From the NCBI RefSeq assembly GCF_017744695.1, contig NZ_JAGIAS010000009.1, positions 186,001 through 250,000 of the forward strand: 64,000 nucleotides of DNA, in the 5' to 3' direction. The position numbers and the translations under genes are program-made. The notes under the pieces were generated by a model, which was not told the DNA's origin, made no database searches, and saw nothing but the letters and a program-made list of their open reading frames with translations. This DNA is from Dyadobacter sp. (lineage in GTDB: Bacteria > Bacteroidota > Bacteroidia > Cytophagales > Spirosomataceae). This document shows positions 36,324 to 45,186 of this stretch, one piece after another. Position 1 is the stretch's first letter; each line of letters starts with the position of its first letter.

Positions 36324-37706
36324 ATGCCACAAAACCTGACTTACCCGGCTAGCGCCAAAGTACCGCATGCTACCGGTTCGGACGCTGCATCCGCCGCATG
36401 GAGCCCCTTCGAAAAGGTGCTCTTCCGTGTTGCATTCATTTATTTTGCGATCCAGAGCATTCCGCTCGATTGGAAATACTTTCGGCGCATCTTCCAGATC
36501 AACTGGTTGAACCTGACCTACGGCGATATTTTCGACCTGGCACGTTACCAGCCGCGGTTTTTCGGAGAGCAGGACACCTTCGCGAACTGGCTCGTAATAC
36601 TGGTGATCGCCATCGCCGGCGCAGTGATATGGGGCAATCGCGACAAAGACCGCCGCGATTATAACCAGCTTTATTACTGGCTCCGCGTAGTCGTGCGTTA
36701 CCGGCTGGCGGCCGGGCTGATTGCCTATGGTTTTATCAAATTTTATCCCTTGCAGGCCCCGGAGCCGTCGCTCAGCAACCTGAATACGGCCTATGGCGAT
36801 TTCAGCGCCTGGAAGTTGTTCGCATTGAGCCTCGGGGTAGTGCCCAACTACGAGTCGTTTTTAGGGCTGGTCGAACTGATAGGGGGATTATTGTTGCTCC
36901 ACAGGAAAACCACCACCATCGCAACGCTCATTATCATTCCGTTTACCGGTAATGTGTTTTTCTCCAATCTGGCTTATGAAGGCGGTGAGTACGTGTACAG
37001 CTTTTACCTGATCATCCTCGCATTGTTCCTTTTCGCATTCGACGCGAACCGGCTTTTCCGGCTTTTTGCATTGGAAAAACCTACTGTGCCCAACCTTTTC
37101 AAACCCGATTTCAGCGACGCGCGGTTGAAATTTGGCCGGGTCGCGTTGAAAGCGGTATTCGTGCTGTTTTTCGTGGTGATTTATGGTTCCAAAACTTACG
37201 CAGGTTATCATTCGAATCCCTATCAGTATCCGACAAAAGCAGGCTTACCTAATGCTGCGGGGCTTTATAATGTGGAGGAATTTGTGATTAATGGCGATAC
37301 GCTGGCCTATTCGGCGCTCGACTCCGTGCGGTGGAAAGATGTGGTGTTCGAAAAATGGGCCACGCTCAGTATCCGCGCCTCGCGCCCGCGAGTGATCGAC
37401 TCTACCAATGTCGAACAGATCCATTTCGACGATGCCAAGCGCAACTTCGAATTTGCAGGGTCGGGCGGGCGTAACTATTATGGTTACGAGTTGGATGAAA
37501 ATACGAAGACTTTGAAGTTGATCAACAAAGTGAATGCGTCTGACCAAATCTTGCTGCATTATACCCGTCCGGACAGCGCCACGATCCGGCTTTCCGGCGT
37601 TAGCAGCGGCCGGGATTCGTTACAGGTGGTTTTGAAAAAAATCAATAAAAAGTACCTGTTCCAGGAAGTGAAAAAGGTAGGACGCAGGGGTGAATTCAAA
37701 TTGTAA
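36324..37706 (+). CDS. DoxX-like integral membrane protein
   Basis: The 460-residue protein has a cytoplasmic N-terminus, several membrane helices between about 28 and 310 (FRVAFIYFAIQSIPLDW, WLVILVIAIAGAVIWG, VVVRYRLAAGLIAYGFIKFYPLQ, LGLVELIGGLLLLHRKTTTIATLIIIPF, FYLIILALFLFAFDANRLF, AVFVLFFVVIYGS) and a soluble beta-rich C-terminal domain (about 320-460). The arginine-containing helix with a kinked GLIAYGFIKF and the later VELIGGLLLL resemble the DoxX family, whose DoxD relative is a subunit of thiosulfate:quinone oxidoreductase. The gene starts 13 bases after susD. With its tandem paralogue, a cytochrome c and a sulfite dehydrogenase it probably forms a membrane electron-transfer unit; that role is inference. 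Confidence 0.72.
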   Translation: MPQNLTYPASAKVPHATGSDAASAAWSPFEKVLFRVAFIYFAIQSIPLDWKYFRRIFQINWLNLTYGDIFDLARYQPRFFGEQDTFANWLVILVIAIAGAVIWGNRDKDRRDYNQLYYWLRVVVRYRLAAGLIAYGFIKFYPLQAPEPSLSNLNTAYGDFSAWKLFALSLGVVPNYESFLGLVELIGGLLLLHRKTTTIATLIIIPFTGNVFFSNLAYEGGEYVYSFYLIILALFLFAFDANRLFRLFALEKPTVPNLFKPDFSDARLKFGRVALKAVFVLFFVVIYGSKTYAGYHSNPYQYPTKAGLPNAAGLYNVEEFVINGDTLAYSALDSVRWKDVVFEKWATLSIRASRPRVIDSTNVEQIHFDDAKRNFEFAGSGGRNYYGYELDENTKTLKLINKVNASDQILLHYTRPDSATIRLSGVSSGRDSLQVVLKKINKKYLFQEVKKVGRRGEFKL

Positions 37707-37724
37707 TCTAAAAACTTTCAAGAT

Positions 37725-39404
37725 ATGTCAACGATCAGAACAAACGCAGATGATCTGACGCTCACGGGTGCAGCACCGGTCGAAGAAGCCGTCAACGGCG
37801 AAGGTACTCGGCGAAGCTGGCCCGAATGGCAGAAAATCCTTTTCCGTATCGCATTCGTGTTTTTCCTGGCGATGTCCATTCCCAACAGCGCCGGCTGGTA
37901 CACCGACCTGGTCACATTCGATTGGACGCGCCTGCATTATCGCGACGTGTACGACATCGCGCGCTTTGGTTCGGGGCTCGATCTGTTCGGTAAATCCATT
38001 TTTGGTAGTCAGCTCGAAGGTTATGCGACCTGGATCATTACTGCATTGGCTGCCATAGCAGTCGGGTTGATATGGACGGTCATTGTAAAAGCCATCAAGC
38101 GTGAGCCAAGGGAGTATAACCTGCTTTATTACTGGCTCCGCGTGGTGGTGCGCTACCGGGCTGGTATTGGCATCATTGGTTTCGGATACACCAAGCTGAT
38201 GCCTACCCAAATGCCTTACCCTTCGTATGGGCTGCTGAATACCAATTTCGGGGATTTTACATTGCAGAAGATTTATTGGCTCTCAGTCGGGATTGTGCCC
38301 TGGTACCAGGTATTTGCGGGCGTGGTAGAGCTGACGGCCGGTATATTGCTCTTTTTTCGCGGCACCACTACGCTGGGCGCTATCCTGCTGCTGGGCGCGT
38401 TAGGGGATATTGTGTATGTTAATTTCGCCTACGACGGCGGTGTGCACGTGTACAGCTCTTACTTTGTGCTGCTGGCGGCATTTTTGCTGATTAAGGATAT
38501 TCCAAAATTCTGGAACCTGCTGATTCTGGAACGCTTTACCGTTCCTAACAGCTACTATCCTGCATTCAGCGAAAAGTGGCAACAATATGTGCGCTATGGC
38601 CTGAAAGCATTCGTTTTTGGCCTGTTTGTGTTCTATTTGTTTTGGTTGCAATATGTCAATTTTAAATATGACCCTTACAAACAGCCTTCCACAGCGGGCA
38701 TTAAAGTGCTCCGGGGCAACTATAATGTAACGGAATTCAAAATCAACAACCGGGAAATTCCCTACTCGCCGACTGATACGGTAAGATGGCAATGGGCGAC
38801 GTTCGAAAACTGGACTACACTGACTTTTAAAGTAAACAAACCCACCCCGCTCGATCTTTCCAACGGCGGCGGTGCGCCTATGCGCGACCTCGGGCGGACG
38901 TTCGAGCTCACCGGCACGGGCGGTGGCCAACGCGTGTTCCATTACCTGGCTGATACGGTCGAACATACTTTGTATTTGCAGGATAAATATGTGAAAGGAG
39001 GGCCGCGCGACGGCGTAGGCCAGTTGCAACAGCGCGAGGCACGCCAGGGACAGGCCGGGGGAGGTGAGGAAGTTGGACAACCGCAACGGCGCGGTGAAGG
39101 AACTGGCGGGCGTGACAGAAATGGCCGCAACTGGATCAGCAAACAGGCATTGGCCAGGATAGGCGACGAGAACAAGATGATCGACCCGCTCGGCCAGTCG
39201 GCCCGCCGCGACCGCGAGTTCGCTGCCAAACCGCGTCGCGGAAAACGCAACCGTATGATCCTCAACTACTCAACCACAGACGGATCTCGGGTCATCCTCA
39301 GAGGAGTTAACGAGAAAAAAGATTCAATATATGTAGTCCTGGACCGTGTCGAAAGACCGTACGTTTTGGCTAAAAGCACGCTCAATGCAGGGAAATACAA
39401 CTAA
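37725..39404 (+). CDS. DoxX-like integral membrane protein with hydrophilic insertion
   Basis: A paralogue of the preceding gene: the motif YWLRVVVRYR and the following glycine-rich helix with a GYTKL turn are shared, as are VVELTAGILLFFRGTT and the C-terminal soluble domain (GNYNVTEFKINNREI). At 559 residues it is about 100 longer, mainly because a Gln/Arg/Gly-rich segment (about residues 425-505) has been inserted between LYLQDKY and MILNYSTTDGS of the C-terminal domain. The frame remains open and the downstream part still aligns with the paralogue, so this is a genuine insertion rather than a frameshift. It overlaps the cytochrome gene start by 20 bases. Confidence 0.72.
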   Translation: MSTIRTNADDLTLTGAAPVEEAVNGEGTRRSWPEWQKILFRIAFVFFLAMSIPNSAGWYTDLVTFDWTRLHYRDVYDIARFGSGLDLFGKSIFGSQLEGYATWIITALAAIAVGLIWTVIVKAIKREPREYNLLYYWLRVVVRYRAGIGIIGFGYTKLMPTQMPYPSYGLLNTNFGDFTLQKIYWLSVGIVPWYQVFAGVVELTAGILLFFRGTTTLGAILLLGALGDIVYVNFAYDGGVHVYSSYFVLLAAFLLIKDIPKFWNLLILERFTVPNSYYPAFSEKWQQYVRYGLKAFVFGLFVFYLFWLQYVNFKYDPYKQPSTAGIKVLRGNYNVTEFKINNREIPYSPTDTVRWQWATFENWTTLTFKVNKPTPLDLSNGGGAPMRDLGRTFELTGTGGGQRVFHYLADTVEHTLYLQDKYVKGGPRDGVGQLQQREARQGQAGGGEEVGQPQRRGEGTGGRDRNGRNWISKQALARIGDENKMIDPLGQSARRDREFAAKPRRGKRNRMILNYSTTDGSRVILRGVNEKKDSIYVVLDRVERPYVLAKSTLNAGKYN

Positions 39405-39981
39405 GATTATCGGCAGCATGGTGGTGTTTGCCATGCTGTCGGCTATGAATCCGAAAGTCAGCCAGCAACGCCCGGACCCGTTGCTGGCTGATACCCTTTC
39501 ACAGCCTGGTCATTTTGGTTTCGGCCGGCCGGCCACCGAGGCGGAGATCGCCGCGCTGGATATCGATGTCCGCCCCGATGGCAAAGGCCTGCCGAAAGGC
39601 GAAGGCAATGCGACGGAAGGTAAGGCCATTTATGCATTAAAATGCGCAGGCTGCCACGGCGCCACCGGCACCGAAGGCCCCAACGACAGGCTCGTAGTAG
39701 GCGATACTACACAGGGACGTGCCAGGCGGATCAAAGCCATTGGAAACTATTGGCCCTATGCGACTACCGTTTTTGATTACATCCGGCGGGCTATGCCTTT
39801 CAACCAGCCAGGTTCGCTGACCGACCGGGAAGTGTACAGCCTGACAGCCTACCTGCTCCATGCGAATGGTTTGTGGGACGAGAAGGCAGGCTTGAATGCT
39901 AAAAACCTTCCGAAAATTAAAATGCCGGCACGCGATAAGTTCGTTCCCGACGACCGGAAGGGTGGCGCTGAAATTCGATAA
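39385..39981 (+). CDS. Exported monohaem cytochrome c
   Basis: I choose ATG 39385 (MQGNTTKIIGSMVVFAML) over an in-frame GTG at 39346, since it gives a direct signal peptide or anchor. A class I cytochrome c domain follows: the haem-binding CAGCH sits at about residues 87-91, and the likely axial methionine lies in RRAMPFNQPGSL, followed by the usual REVYSLTAYLLHANG helix. The pattern, with a fairly long N-terminal extension, resembles SoxD-type cytochromes paired with SoxC-like sulfite dehydrogenases. It ends two bases before the dehydrogenase gene, so it is almost certainly the electron acceptor of that enzyme. Confidence 0.9.
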   Translation: MQGNTTKIIGSMVVFAMLSAMNPKVSQQRPDPLLADTLSQPGHFGFGRPATEAEIAALDIDVRPDGKGLPKGEGNATEGKAIYALKCAGCHGATGTEGPNDRLVVGDTTQGRARRIKAIGNYWPYATTVFDYIRRAMPFNQPGSLTDREVYSLTAYLLHANGLWDEKAGLNAKNLPKIKMPARDKFVPDDRKGGAEIR

Positions 39982-39983
39982 TT

Positions 39984-41228
39984 ATGCAGCAACCCCACGA
40001 TAAAAAGACATTGATCAGTTCCGGCAAAATGAGCCGGCGCAACCTGCTCGCCGGGGCGGCAGCGGCTTCTTTTGTTTTGGTACAAACCGCCAGCGGCAAA
40101 GCATTCCAGGCGGCATTGACTGCTTCGGAGCTGGCCGATGATCCGACCAAAGTTCCGGGTGTGCCGCCGGGTGTACTCGGCACGCGGTCGCCTTTTGAAA
40201 AACCGGTGAAAACCCCATCCGACACCTCCTCGCGTACGCCTTTGCAGGACCTGCACGGCATCATCACACCCTCGGACCTGCATTACGAGCGGCACCATGG
40301 CGGCGTTCCGGCTATCGACCCATCGAAGCACGAACTGGTCATTCATGGCATGGTCGATAAGCCGATGGTATTCTCGCTGGCCGATTTGAAACGTTTTCCT
40401 TCGGTTTCCCGCATTGCATTTCTGGAATGTTCGGGCAACTACCGGGGCGCGGGCGACGGCAAAATCCGTCCGCAGGAAATTTGTGGCCTCACCAGCCAGA
40501 GTGAATGGACGGGCGTGGCGTTATCGACGCTTTTTCGCGAAGTAGGCGTTAGCCCGAAAGCTACCTGGTTTCTGGCCGAGGGCGGAGATGCGGCAGTAAT
40601 GACCCGCAGTGTGCCTGTGCACAAGGGCTGGGAGGACGCTATTATCGCTTATGCCCAAAACGGCGAGGCTATCCGCCCTGAGCAGGGCTATCCCGTGCGC
40701 CTTTTCCTGCCGGGATGGGAGGGTAATGCCAACGTGAAATGGCTCCGCCGGATCGAGCTCGCCGACGCGCCCTTCATGACCCGTGAGGAGACTTCCAAAT
40801 ACACCGAAGCGGTAGGTGGGGGCAAAATCCGTCAGTTCAGCTTTACCATGGATGCCCGTTCGATCATTACCTACCCGTCGTATCCCGCGAAAGTGGAAAA
40901 GGGCTGGATCGAAATAAGGGGGATTGCATGGAGCGGCCGGGGAAAAGTAACCCGCGTGGAAGTAAGCACCGACGCCGGCAAAACCTGGCAGAATGCCGCC
41001 TTGCAGGAACCGGTGCTCGACAAGGCCATCGTAGCATTCCGTTACCTGTGGAATTGGGACGGCAGTTCTACCGAGATCATGAGTCGTGCGGTAGATGAAA
41101 CCGGGTATGTGCAGCCGTTTTTAAAACAATTACTCGCAGCACGCGGAGGGAATATGGGTTACCATTTCAACCCGGTCACAGCGTGGTACTTGCAGGGGGA
41201 CGGGCAGGTATTGTTTAAAGCTACGTAG
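39984..41228 (+). CDS. SoxC-like molybdopterin sulfite dehydrogenase
   Basis: The 414-residue protein begins with a twin-arginine signal (SRRNLLAGAAAASF at 17-30), which implies export with the cofactor already bound. The sulfite-oxidase molybdopterin domain follows, with HHGGVP near 104-109 and the molybdenum-ligand cysteine Cys149 in FLECSGNYRG. Further signatures are the PVRLFLPGWEGNANVKWLRRIEL segment and a Mo-co dimerisation domain (about 285-400: WIEIRGIAWSGRGKVTRVEVSTDAGKTW). It should oxidise sulfite, or a related sulfur compound, in the periplasm and hand electrons to the cytochrome upstream. It closes the long co-directional block; tandem hairpins follow in the intergenic region. 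Confidence 0.92.
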   Translation: MQQPHDKKTLISSGKMSRRNLLAGAAAASFVLVQTASGKAFQAALTASELADDPTKVPGVPPGVLGTRSPFEKPVKTPSDTSSRTPLQDLHGIITPSDLHYERHHGGVPAIDPSKHELVIHGMVDKPMVFSLADLKRFPSVSRIAFLECSGNYRGAGDGKIRPQEICGLTSQSEWTGVALSTLFREVGVSPKATWFLAEGGDAAVMTRSVPVHKGWEDAIIAYAQNGEAIRPEQGYPVRLFLPGWEGNANVKWLRRIELADAPFMTREETSKYTEAVGGGKIRQFSFTMDARSIITYPSYPAKVEKGWIEIRGIAWSGRGKVTRVEVSTDAGKTWQNAALQEPVLDKAIVAFRYLWNWDGSSTEIMSRAVDETGYVQPFLKQLLAARGGNMGYHFNPVTAWYLQGDGQVLFKAT

Positions 41229-41303
41229 CTTTGTTATTGTAAATGCGACCGTCAGATCGGTGCTTAGCTTGCCGTTTTAAAATATCCTTACACCTTCATG
41301 CGC

Positions 41304-41362
41304 CCGACTCCGCTGGCCCTAGGGAGCAGCGGAAAACAGTCGGCCGTTGTCCAGCGACAACG
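41304..41362 (+). other. Tandem hairpins downstream of the sulfite dehydrogenase gene
   Basis: CCGACT and CCGCTG (41304-41315) pair with CAGCGG (41327-41332) and AGTCGG (41338-41343) in a nested stem. A second stem, CGTTGTC (41345-41351) with GACAACG (41356-41362), follows at once. Neither has a T-run, so they may be a processed 3' end or attenuating structure. The rest of the 760-base gap up to 41990 is AT-rich and holds no gene I can support. Confidence 0.45.
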
Positions 41363-41435
41363 CCTACCTCCCTATACGTACCGACCGATTGGAATTGTTG
41401 ACGTATAACAGCATAGGTTATCTTTCGTGTAGAGC

Positions 41436-41451
41436 CACAGATATTACTGTG
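41436..41451. promoter_or_regulatory. Candidate operator upstream of susC
   Basis: CACAGATATTACTGTG is a perfect 5-base inverted repeat around ATATTA. It is flanked by two direct copies of ACGTATAA (41401-41408 and 41453-41460). This symmetry in the long intergenic region before the SusC at 41990 fits a dimeric regulator binding site, though no known motif is matched. Confidence 0.35.
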
Positions 41452-41989
41452 AACGTATAATCATATCGTGTGTAGTTTCTTGGCAATCTACTTGTTTTGT
41501 GTACTGCATTAAGTGTTTTATTTTATTGAAATAATTATGTTTTTGTCCGGGCTAGTGAGATTGATTTGTTAAAGAAGAGTCCGGATTGTTATCACATAAT
41601 TGCTTATAAAATATGACTTTACAGGAAAAAATACCGGCTGAGCGGCCTGCGGAAGGACGGACGTGCACTTTTGAGAGATCACTTTAAAATGTAATTGTAG
41701 AATATTATCAAGAATTTTAGCTTGCTGACTTTATAATATTTTTTAAAAATTGGTCGCCGCACCCGGACGCTACTCAGAATAATGATTTTGAGTCGATGTT
41801 ATATGTTTACTTGTTTCAAAATTTTATTTTATAAATTTGTTAAATTGTAAAATAAAATTTTGTTAAATTATATAATATACAACTATCGTATATGTGTTTT
41901 ATGGAATATAGGTTCGTTTGTATTGAAGGTGCGAAAGGGTATTTTTGTTGAGAGACAAGTCTCGATACCAACCTAACTATTGTTTACTT

Positions 41990-44900
41990 ATGAAGAAGAT
42001 TTTACTGCTCAGCACCCTGCTGGTGTGCTGCTCATCGTTGCTATGGGCACAGGAAAAGTTTGTAACAGGTATAGTCACCGCCGCGGAGGACGAATCGCCG
42101 ATCCCGGGAGTGAACGTGCTAATCGCCGGCACCCATAACGGCGTCATCACGGACATGGATGGCAAATACAAAATCGCCGTACCCGATCAGGGTAAATTGA
42201 CCTTTAGTTTTGTTGGTATGATCTCACAGGAAATCACTTTCGACGGCTTGTCGGTGATAGATGTGAAACTGGTATCCGACGCCAGGATTTTAAGTGAAGT
42301 GGTTGTGACCGGTAGCGGTGTGGCTACCAGCAAAGCCAAGCTGGGGATATCGGTGGAAACGATTTCCGGTAAAAGCCTGCCGCAGACGCCTTCCGCTTCG
42401 GTAGATCAGGCGCTGGTCGGGAAAATTCCGGGAGCGCAGATCACCAGCGGTAACGGAACGCCAGGTGCGGGGGTTAACATTTTGCTGAGAGGTATTAACT
42501 CTGTGAACCGGGGAACTTCGCCAATGATCCTGATTGACGGTATTCAGATGGCTTCGACGGATCTCAGCGCGATCGACCTTAATTCGATTGAGCGGGTGGA
42601 AGTTGTTCAAGGCGCCGCTTCTGCTTCCATTTATGGGGCTCAGGGCGCAAACGGGGTTATCCAGCTTTTTACAAAAAGAGGGAAAAACGGCCAGCTGAAT
42701 ATCGATATTTCCAGCGCCATCACAAACAACACCTATCTGAATGTGGGCGGAGTGGCCAAGTCCCGCTTTCATGGATATAATACCGATGCAAACAATAATA
42801 TCATTGGCTCATCAGGCGCGCCGATTTCTATTGACCCGCAGACCGGCTTGTACACCGAAAACGTAATCTGGAACAGTACGGATCCGCTTAACAAGACCGA
42901 TAAGCCCTACAACGCCAATCTTGCGTATCATGATCACTTCAAACAATTTTTCGTTCCTGCCAATACGATCAACAATAGTATTTCCCTTTCAGGAGGCAGC
43001 GAAAAGTTCGATTTCAGCGCTTCCGCATCCAATAACCATCAGAAATCCAATTTTCTTAACAATGGTTATAACGACCGTAGCAACCTGGTTACCAACCTTG
43101 GCGTTCAGCTTGCCAAGGGGTTAAGGCTGCGCAGCACCACGCAGCTGGTTTATACCAAAAACACCGTAAATGGGAACAACATATATTCGATCTTTAATAG
43201 CCGTGCATTTGTGGACTACGATTTCAAATTACCCGATGGGAGTCCCATCAACAAGTTGGGGGATGCAGCGGGCGTGAACGGAAGTAACCCTATTTACGCC
43301 CAGTATTATTCAGACAGCGACGATAAAAAGGTTGATATCATTCAAAATTTCAACCTGAACTATAAAGTCAACAAGTACCTGGAACTGGATGCAAAGTACG
43401 GGCTCAATTATAATAGGGAAGACTACGTCTACACGGCGCAAAACCAGTCAAACAATGCCAATTCCGTGGCCGCCTCGACCTGGGTGGGCTCCGCGATCAG
43501 TCCGGACAACACGGGTGGCATCGATAAATATACCTACGCAAGAACGTTCCAGAATTTTTTAGGTACTGCATTTATTTACACCAATTTCGAGGATGACTTT
43601 CATTGGAACGTTCCAATTACGACATCTACCCAGGTCTCCTTTGACTACCGCAACCAGAAACAGACGCTGTATGCAGCAGCGGCTGCCGGATTGCCTACTT
43701 ACACGCCGTTTAACAGCACGCAGGGAACATCCTTCAAGGTTCTTCAGGATTACAGCGAACCGTTTATTACCTACGGATACCTTGTCAACCAAAAAATTGA
43801 ATATGGGGATATATTTGGTGTTGCCGGCGGGTTCAGAAGTGACTATTCGTCCGCATTTGGCGGCGGTTCAAAGCCGTTTACCTTTCCAAGAGGTGATGTT
43901 TATTTAAGAATGTCCTCACTGGGCTTTTGGGAATCAGGAGCTATCGCCGACCGCATTCCCGAATTTAAATTGCGTGCCGCATACGGAGAAGCAGGTATTC
44001 AGCCTAAGCCTTTTGACCGCTATGTTACTTTAAGTACAAAGGTTTTGGGTGCCAGCAATGCCTTCTATTTCGATCCAAACCAAAATAACCCTGATTTGGG
44101 TGTGGAAGTATCCAAAGAGCTTGAAATCGGAACGGATTTTACATTGAACGTGATGCCGAACGCCGCCTGGCTGAATGATGTGCGGCTATCGGCCACTTAT
44201 TGGAAACGGACTACGGATAATGCGATATGGAGCATTGACGTGGCGCCAACTTCGGGTTCGGGAACTTTGAAAACCAATGCTTTTTCACTGGGCTCCCATG
44301 GTCTGCAGGCGTCATTGAACGCATCTGTATACCAGGGCAAGAATTTCAGCTGGAACCTGACTACCAACTTCACGAAACAGACTTCGAAAATCAATTCTGT
44401 CGTTGGCGATCAGGAGATCGTTGTTATCTCCAATGCGGGAAGTACCAACTATGTGCTTCGCAAAGATGAAAAAATCGGACAGCTTTACGGCCATAGATTG
44501 ATCCATAGCCTGGATGCCACAAAGCCGGATGGAACCCCCTTTCTTTCCGAGGCCGAAAAGGGTGACTATACGCTGGCAAGCAACGGGTATGTGGTTAACA
44601 AAGCGACAAAATTCCCTTATGTAACCCCTGACAAATACAGCTTCGGCGATCCTAATCCGAAGTTCAATATTTCGTTCATCAATGATTTGACGATCAAGAA
44701 CTTTCTGACTTTTAACGTTCAAGTGGATTGGATCCAGGGAAGCCATCTTTACAATCAAACCAAGGAATGGATGTACCGCGACGGAATCCATGCCGACTAT
44801 GCAAAGCCGTTCACGATCGATGGTGAAACCGGAGCATGGACCGCGTTTTACCGGGGTGTGTATGCGGCTGTTACCAGAAATGGCACCAAAGATTATTTCT

Positions 44901-45154
44901 ATGAAGATGCCTCTTTTCTCCGTCTGAGAAATATTTCTGTTGCTTTGGATTTTGCAAAACTGACTCATATCAAAGGATTCAGAAGGCTGCAACTGGTGCT
45001 CTCGGGACGTAACCTGGTTACTTTAACCAAATACACCGGTATGGATCCTGAAATCGTGTCGGGTGCTAACAACTCGGCATGGGACCGCGGAACTGACCAC
45101 AGCAGTATGCCGAATTACAGATCTTATCAGGTCGGCTTAAACTTCGGTTTCTGA
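41990..45154 (+). CDS. SusC/RagA TonB-dependent outer-membrane transporter
   Basis: The start is put at ATG 41990 (MKKILLLSTLLVCCSSLLWAQ), a textbook signal peptide cut after residue 21; an upstream TTG frame adds 15 unlikely residues. A CarboxypepD_reg domain (about 26-105) leads to VVVTGSG rather than the usual VVGYGT, then a plug with SIYGAQGANGVIQLFTKRG and a barrel ending in VGLNFGF. Codon usage is less GC-rich than in the Sus genes of the first 41 kb. The pair partner starts 32 bases downstream. The long upstream region suggests independent regulation. Confidence 0.94.
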   Translation: MKKILLLSTLLVCCSSLLWAQEKFVTGIVTAAEDESPIPGVNVLIAGTHNGVITDMDGKYKIAVPDQGKLTFSFVGMISQEITFDGLSVIDVKLVSDARILSEVVVTGSGVATSKAKLGISVETISGKSLPQTPSASVDQALVGKIPGAQITSGNGTPGAGVNILLRGINSVNRGTSPMILIDGIQMASTDLSAIDLNSIERVEVVQGAASASIYGAQGANGVIQLFTKRGKNGQLNIDISSAITNNTYLNVGGVAKSRFHGYNTDANNNIIGSSGAPISIDPQTGLYTENVIWNSTDPLNKTDKPYNANLAYHDHFKQFFVPANTINNSISLSGGSEKFDFSASASNNHQKSNFLNNGYNDRSNLVTNLGVQLAKGLRLRSTTQLVYTKNTVNGNNIYSIFNSRAFVDYDFKLPDGSPINKLGDAAGVNGSNPIYAQYYSDSDDKKVDIIQNFNLNYKVNKYLELDAKYGLNYNREDYVYTAQNQSNNANSVAASTWVGSAISPDNTGGIDKYTYARTFQNFLGTAFIYTNFEDDFHWNVPITTSTQVSFDYRNQKQTLYAAAAAGLPTYTPFNSTQGTSFKVLQDYSEPFITYGYLVNQKIEYGDIFGVAGGFRSDYSSAFGGGSKPFTFPRGDVYLRMSSLGFWESGAIADRIPEFKLRAAYGEAGIQPKPFDRYVTLSTKVLGASNAFYFDPNQNNPDLGVEVSKELEIGTDFTLNVMPNAAWLNDVRLSATYWKRTTDNAIWSIDVAPTSGSGTLKTNAFSLGSHGLQASLNASVYQGKNFSWNLTTNFTKQTSKINSVVGDQEIVVISNAGSTNYVLRKDEKIGQLYGHRLIHSLDATKPDGTPFLSEAEKGDYTLASNGYVVNKATKFPYVTPDKYSFGDPNPKFNISFINDLTIKNFLTFNVQVDWIQGSHLYNQTKEWMYRDGIHADYAKPFTIDGETGAWTAFYRGVYAAVTRNGTKDYFYEDASFLRLRNISVALDFAKLTHIKGFRRLQLVLSGRNLVTLTKYTGMDPEIVSGANNSAWDRGTDHSSMPNYRSYQVGLNFGF

Positions 45155-45186
45155 AAACATTCATTGCATTCTTAAAAAGATAAAAC

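Noticed and set aside
38998-39260. Frameshift pair as an explanation of the insert in the second DoxX-like protein
   Set aside because: Alternative frames carry stops across the segment, while the main frame stays open and rejoins the homologous C-terminal part.
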